From: an uncultured Lachnospiraceae bacterium
GTDB taxonomy: Bacteria; Bacillota; Clostridia; Lachnospirales; Lachnospiraceae
Length of the DNA stretch: 25,368 nt
Direction: 5' to 3'
Assembly: GCA_910588655.1 (NCBI GenBank)
Contig: CAJUPJ010000044.1
Coordinates: 1 to 25,368 of the forward strand
Every line of letters starts with the position of its first letter. Within the stretch, counting starts at the first letter, position 1. Shown piece after piece: positions 21,612 to 25,368 of this stretch. The notes under the pieces are model-generated. The model searched no databases. It was not told the origin of the DNA and saw nothing but the letters and a program-made list of their open reading frames with translations. Both the position numbers and the translations under genes were made by a program.

Positions 21612-22831
21612 TGTTTGAAACTCACAGTTTTGACAAAATAATGGACAGGATGCTTTCAAACGTAAGCAGCCGTTTTGATAAAAGGGAAGGCTCTGTAATT
21701 TATGATGCGCTTGCCCCTGCCGCCCTTGAACTGTCAAATTTCTATATTGCGCTTGACATGGTAATGGATGAGGCATTTGCTGATACAGCATCTTATTATT
21801 ACCTTATAAAGAGGGCAGCCGAGCGTGGCATTTACCCGGAAGAGGAAACAAACGCCATATGCAGGATGGAGGTTTCGCCAAAAGACATAAAGATTTCTGT
21901 TGGTGACAGGTTCAGCCTTAACGGGTTAAATTACACAGTGGTGTCATTTATTGATGCAGAGGCAGGGGAATACCAGGCAGAATGTGAAACAGCAGGCGCA
22001 GAAGGCAACCAGCAGACAGGGGAGCTGCTTCCTGTTGAAAATGCAGAAGACATAAACGGCATGGAGTATGCCAGGATTACAGAAATACTTGTGCCTGGTG
22101 AAGATGAGGAGGATGTGGAAACATTCAGGGAAAGGTATTTTGCATCAGTAAACAGTGAGGCATTTGGCGGCAATAAAACAGACTACAGAAACAAAGTAAA
22201 TTCCATTAACGGTGTTGGAGGCTGCAAGGTAACAAGGGCATGGGACGGCGGTTACAGCCCTGTGTCAATGATGCCGGGGGCAGAGGTTACGGAATGGTTT
22301 TTAAAACAGTCAGAAGATACGCTTGGCACAGGAGTATACAGGTGGCTTTCTGCTGTATACCATGCCGCAGAAGAAAAACTCCTTACAACTGGCGGCACTG
22401 TAAAAGTTACCATAATAAGTTCTGAATACAAAGAACCATCACCAGCCCTTGTAAAAATAGTACAGGACACGCTTGACCCTGTAACTTCGGCAGGTGAAGG
22501 TGACGGCATTGCGCCAGTTGGGCATGTTGTAAATGTTTATGGCGTGGAAAGCCATGCAGTTGATATTTCAGCAGGAATAACATACAGGCAGGGGTATTCT
22601 TTTTCTGTTTTACAGCCCTTTATAGAGGAAATGCTTGACAGTTATTTTGCAGACCTGGCACAGTCATGGGAGGATGAAGACAGCATAATTGTCCGCATTA
22701 GTGAGATTGAAACAAGGATGCTTAAGCTTGAAGGCATAGCTGATGTTACAGGGATAACCCTGGATGGTTTAAATAAAAACCTTGTACTTGGCAGCAATGC
22801 AGTACCAGTAAGGGGTGGTGTGTCTGGCTGA
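21611..22831 (+). CDS. xkdT: baseplate J-like protein (XkdT-like)
   Basis: 406 aa, with ATG 21611 overlapping the preceding TAA and an AAGGAGG site. It begins HSFDKIMDRMLSNVSSRFDK and has REGSVIYDALAPAALELSN and YLIKRAAERGIYPEEETNA. The centre has EDEEDVETFRERYFASVNS and FGGNKTDYRNKVNSINGVGG, the conserved gpJ core. Typical late parts are GEGDGIAPVGHVVNVYGVES and the C-terminal GITLDGLNKNLVLGSNAVPV. Baseplate J proteins form the wedge that anchors the sheath. Length and order fit. Confidence 0.93.
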   Translation: MFETHSFDKIMDRMLSNVSSRFDKREGSVIYDALAPAALELSNFYIALDMVMDEAFADTASYYYLIKRAAERGIYPEEETNAICRMEVSPKDIKISVGDRFSLNGLNYTVVSFIDAEAGEYQAECETAGAEGNQQTGELLPVENAEDINGMEYARITEILVPGEDEEDVETFRERYFASVNSEAFGGNKTDYRNKVNSINGVGGCKVTRAWDGGYSPVSMMPGAEVTEWFLKQSEDTLGTGVYRWLSAVYHAAEEKLLTTGGTVKVTIISSEYKEPSPALVKIVQDTLDPVTSAGEGDGIAPVGHVVNVYGVESHAVDISAGITYRQGYSFSVLQPFIEEMLDSYFADLAQSWEDEDSIIVRISEIETRMLKLEGIADVTGITLDGLNKNLVLGSNAVPVRGGVSG

Positions 22832-23954
22832 TCTGGTTTACAGGAAAAGATTAAAAGAATACCTTCCGCTGTTCATGCAGCAGTTTGCAGAATTTAAAGA
22901 AATAACAGCAGCAGAAGACCCCTGGATGGACAATATACAGGGACAGGCAGGGAAAATACTGGACAATGCATTTATACAGGACTGTGACATCCAGGGCATA
23001 AAAAGGTATGAAAACATGCTGGGGCTTATGCCAGATACTGCGTCAGGGCTTGAAGAAAGAAAACAGGCTGTCCTTATGCATTTAAACAACAAGCCGCCTT
23101 ATACATACAGGACACTTTTAAAAAAGCTGGAAGTACTATATGATGTCGGGAATTATGAAGTTTCTGGGGATTTAACCCATTATATCATAAATGTAAGGGT
23201 GCATAGTGAACTGCGTGGGCAGAAAAAGGTTGTGGAAACAATGCTGGGCTGGTTTCTTCCAGTAAATATAGAATTTACAGCAGTAAATGAAGTATTACGC
23301 TATTTTATAATAAATATCACAGAAGAAATGGATGTAAGAAAAATCTGTCTGCATACACAGCTTAATTTCTGGGGGTGTGATATTTTAAATGGCACAAGGA
23401 TGCTTGACGGTTCTGTGCTGGTTGATGCAAAGAAAAGGTATAACCTGGTACTGGGGATTAAAAACGGAATAAAGTTTAGTATAAATGAAGATATGGACAC
23501 AGACAGGGTGTATATAAATATCCTGTCCTGTTTTAATGTCCACGAAAGCATTAATGGTTTAAAGACAGTATTTAAACTTGGACGCTCTGGCTTCTGGTTT
23601 CATGGGAGCGTGCCAGGGGGATATAAAATGCCTTTAAAGATGGCAGTGCCTATAAAAGCCAGTGTGGTGCAGGATATGGATGCTGTAAGCGTGGTTAACG
23701 GCATTATAAAGGTACAGGCAGAAGAAAAGACAGGTGCAGCATTGGGGTTAAAAGCATCTGCTGGTTACTGGCAGGATGGCAGGAAAGAAAAGGCTTCAAC
23801 AGCAGGCACAAGTTATACGGCAGAGATACATGTATCTGAAAAAATAGTAGGTGTTACCATAACATACCGCAGGAACTTGTGTTACCTTGACGGTTCAGAA
23901 CCACTTGACGGCTCGCGCCTGGTAAATGCATTTTATGGGAAGGAGGACATTTAA
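22815..23954 (+). CDS. xkdU: XkdU-like tail protein with C-terminal extension (DUF2313)
   Basis: 379 aa from GTG 22815 (GTG 22818 or CTG 22824 also possible; AAGGGG lies at 22810-22815), overlapping the J-like gene. The first 180 or so residues match XkdU/YmfQ: LPLFMQQFAEFKEITAAEDP, QDCDIQGIKRYENMLGLMPD, LEERKQAVLMHLNNKPPYTY. The family usually ends near residue 190-200; here a further 180 residues follow. The extension has two related motifs, LNGTRMLDGSVLVDA (23385-23429) and LDGSEPLDGSRLVNA (23886-23930). The extra part is probably a fibre-binding or beta-structured module. It is followed within four bases by the fibre-linked gene at 23958. Confidence 0.87.
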   Translation: MVCLADLVYRKRLKEYLPLFMQQFAEFKEITAAEDPWMDNIQGQAGKILDNAFIQDCDIQGIKRYENMLGLMPDTASGLEERKQAVLMHLNNKPPYTYRTLLKKLEVLYDVGNYEVSGDLTHYIINVRVHSELRGQKKVVETMLGWFLPVNIEFTAVNEVLRYFIINITEEMDVRKICLHTQLNFWGCDILNGTRMLDGSVLVDAKKRYNLVLGIKNGIKFSINEDMDTDRVYINILSCFNVHESINGLKTVFKLGRSGFWFHGSVPGGYKMPLKMAVPIKASVVQDMDAVSVVNGIIKVQAEEKTGAALGLKASAGYWQDGRKEKASTAGTSYTAEIHVSEKIVGVTITYRRNLCYLDGSEPLDGSRLVNAFYGKEDI

Positions 23955-23957
23955 TAA

Positions 23958-24341
23958 ATGGCAGAAAACGTAATTATAACAAAAAAGGCAAGGGAGAACA
24001 TGGTAAAGGCAAGGGCAGGTGCGCTTGATTTGCCAAAGATTGCAGGAATGGCATTCGGGAATGGCGGCGTGGATGCAGACGGCAGTGTAATAACACCACA
24101 GGGAGACCAGGCAGAACTTGTTAATGAATTATACAGGAAAGAGATAAACGGTTTTGAATTTACAGAAGACACCACATGCAGGTATACATGTACATTGACA
24201 GAACCAGAACTTGCAGGGGAAGACATAAGCGAAGTGGGGCTTTATGATGAAAACGGGGATATTGCCTGCATAAAGAATTTCAAAACAAAAGGCAAGGACG
24301 GCGACATGGAAATGACATTTACACTTGATGATGTATTTTAA
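23958..24341 (+). CDS. small tail protein (fibre-linked, phage-tail type)
   Basis: 127 aa, ATG 23958, after GGAGG. It begins ITKKARENMVKARAGALDLP, then IAGMAFGNGGVDADGSVITP, VNELYRKEINGFEFTED and ISEVGLYDENGDIACIKNFK, ending in GDMEMTFTLDDVF. The I(S/T)E(I/V)GLYD box with a KGKD.DMEMTF ending is common in short tail proteins at the end of Clostridia contractile-tail operons, next to the fibre genes. It probably connects fibre and baseplate. Confidence 0.8.
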   Translation: MAENVIITKKARENMVKARAGALDLPKIAGMAFGNGGVDADGSVITPQGDQAELVNELYRKEINGFEFTEDTTCRYTCTLTEPELAGEDISEVGLYDENGDIACIKNFKTKGKDGDMEMTFTLDDVF

Positions 24342-24363
24342 CTTTTAAGGAAGGTGGCATATT

Positions 24364-24663
24364 ATGAAGAAATTATTTATTTCACAGCCCATGAGGGATA
24401 AAACAGATAAAGAGATTTTGGAATTAAGGAAACAGATTGCAGAGGGTGTAAAACAGTTTACAGGGGAAGATGTGGAAGTTATTGACAGTTTTTTTAAAGA
24501 TGCACCACATGAAGCAAAACCATTGTGGTTTCTGGCAAAATCGCTGGAACTTCTTTCATCTGCTGACTGTGTGTATTTTGGGGAAGGATGGCAGGATTAC
24601 AGGGGATGCAGGATTGAACACGAATGTGCAGTGCAGTATGGCATTGATATTGTGGGGGAGTGA
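24364..24663 (+). CDS. nucleoside 2-deoxyribosyltransferase-like protein (DUF4406)
   Basis: 99 aa, ATG 24364, with an AAGGAAGG site. KKLFISQPMRDKTDKEILEL at the N-terminus, then EVIDSFFKD, LELLSSADCVYFGEGWQDYR and GCRIEHECAVQYGIDIVG are the Rossmann-like NDT pattern. The Asp (ADCVYF), the GW-DYRGCRIEHE loop and the Glu in IEHE fit the catalytic/substrate region of 2-deoxyribosyltransferases and related base-exchange or N-glycosidase enzymes. Such enzymes act on nucleosides or nucleotides in the cytosol and have no role in building tails, so this is an accessory insertion between tail genes. Its substrate is unknown. Confidence 0.8.
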   Translation: MKKLFISQPMRDKTDKEILELRKQIAEGVKQFTGEDVEVIDSFFKDAPHEAKPLWFLAKSLELLSSADCVYFGEGWQDYRGCRIEHECAVQYGIDIVGE

Positions 24664-24669
24664 TTACCA

Positions 24670-25038
24670 ATGAAAGATTATACAAACAGCAGCCCTGTAT
24701 TTTCGGACAAGGTGAAAATATTGGAAACAACTGATACAAACCATGCAGATAATTTTAACACATCCACAGAACAGCTTGCAGACAATGACCAGTGCTTAAA
24801 AAATGCCATCTGCAAAAGCGAAAAAATAGAAATGCTTGCAGCAGGGCAGACAAGCATTGTGTTTAACTTTGAACCAGGCATTATAAGTGAAAACAGCAGT
24901 ATAGGCCTGGAACTGAGTGTATCAGACTTAAATTATGAAAATATAACTGCAGATGGTGACAGCATAACAGTAACATTTGAAGCGCAGGAGGAAAGGGATG
25001 TGTATGTAAAGGTGGTGGTAAGTGATGGGCTGGTATAA
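24670..25038 (+). CDS. tail-associated structural protein, uncharacterised
   Basis: 122 aa, ATG 24670, with GGGGGAG upstream. The N-terminus is polar and helical (TDTNHADNFNTSTEQLADND). The second half is beta-rich with regular hydrophobic spacing (TSIVFNFEPGII, GLELSVSDLNYENITADGDS, RDVYVKVVVSDG), resembling a small immunoglobulin-like or fibre-attachment domain. Short proteins of this design precede fibre genes in Firmicutes tails. The last 14 bases overlap the next gene. No enzyme motif is seen. Confidence 0.6.
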   Translation: MKDYTNSSPVFSDKVKILETTDTNHADNFNTSTEQLADNDQCLKNAICKSEKIEMLAAGQTSIVFNFEPGIISENSSIGLELSVSDLNYENITADGDSITVTFEAQEERDVYVKVVVSDGLV

Positions 25039-25368
25039 AGCAGGGCACAAAGAAACAATACATATAGCAGATAACAAAGAAACAACAGAAAAAGGGAGTG
25101 CACTGGATGCAAGGCAGGCAAACAAGGATATTGAGGGGACGCTTGCACATGACATTTATAAAGAGATTTCAGAAACAAAAAAATCTGCCAGTGATGGCAA
25201 GACAGCCGTAGCCGCTGCCATCACTGCCATGAACCAGGCTACAGCCAGCGGTGCTGCATACAGCACTATGGCGGCAAATATAAGAAAAATATCCAGTGAC
25301 GCAACTGCGGGTGCAGGGCATATCCTTACAGGAAAGACAGCATATGCAGGCGGAAAGAAAATAACTGG
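25025..25368 (+). CDS. tail fibre protein, N-terminal part (3' end outside window)
   Basis: ATG 25025 is followed by an open frame to the window edge (114 codons). It reads MGWYKAGHKETIHIADNKE, then TEKGSALDARQANKDIEGTL, a Lys/Ser/Ala helix with GKTAVAAAITAM, YSTMAANIRKISSDATAGAG and GHILTGKTAYAGGKKIT. The ending GKTAY..GkkItG, with an MAANIRKIS repeat linker, is characteristic of tail fibre/collar-type proteins in Firmicutes prophages. The C-terminal receptor-binding part is missing. Overlap with the preceding gene suggests coupled translation. Confidence 0.82.
   Translation, partial: MGWYKAGHKETIHIADNKETTEKGSALDARQANKDIEGTLAHDIYKEISETKKSASDGKTAVAAAITAMNQATASGAAYSTMAANIRKISSDATAGAGHILTGKTAYAGGKKIT

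Overview
This window looks like the late (packaging, head and tail) gene block of a contractile-tailed phage or prophage of a low-GC Gram-positive host. A gut Clostridia/Lachnospiraceae-type host is my inference. It rests on strong AGGAGG-like ribosome binding sites, heavy use of AGG (Arg) and ATA (Ile) codons, GTG/TTG starts, and a tail gene order matching the PBSX/XkdK-XkdU family. Every convincing gene is on the + strand. No integrase, repressor, lysis cassette, tRNA or CRISPR array is visible, so an integrated prophage cannot be told from a free phage here.

Layout. 1-995: end of the early/middle region (RNase H-like fragment, HNH-like zinc protein, probable late regulator), closed by an intrinsic terminator at 1068-1096. 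1125-4768: terminase small and large subunits. The large subunit is broken by a naturally split intein. Its N-half (IntN) ends the first terminase ORF, and its C-half (IntC) precedes the last 23 terminase residues. Between the halves lies about 1.2 kb of AT-rich DNA with its own promoter, a perfect 13-bp palindrome, a ribbon-helix-helix regulator, a possible pseudoknotted RNA, an unknown 82-aa protein and an HNH homing endonuclease. IntC overlaps the endonuclease gene out of frame. 4779-8953: portal, a MuF/SPP1-gp7 head protein with an added HExxH metallopeptidase-like tail, then an accessory cassette of small ORFs that includes the orphan C-terminus of an ADP-ribosyltransferase. 9060-12394: scaffold, major capsid, connector, head closure, gp10-like and tail terminator proteins. 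12398-25368: small XkdJ-slot protein, sheath, tube, tail assembly chaperone with a -1 frameshift site, tape measure (internal duplication and a 1-nt frameshift), LysM protein (in-frame stop), a 3D-CHAP-hub fusion, baseplate proteins, tail fibre proteins, and an inserted deoxyribosyltransferase-like enzyme.

How it works together. TerS/TerL drive DNA through the portal into a scaffolded prohead. The connector proteins join head to tail. Sheath, tube, chaperone and tape measure build the contractile tail, and the hub lysin and baseplate open the cell wall. The nuclease domain of TerL is complete only after protein trans-splicing, so packaging should depend on expression of the nested homing-endonuclease operon or its overlapping IntC frame. 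This is the most unusual system in the window.

Two structural genes carry lesions (tape measure frameshift near 16588, LysM stop at 18825). Either this is a decaying prophage or these are sequence errors.
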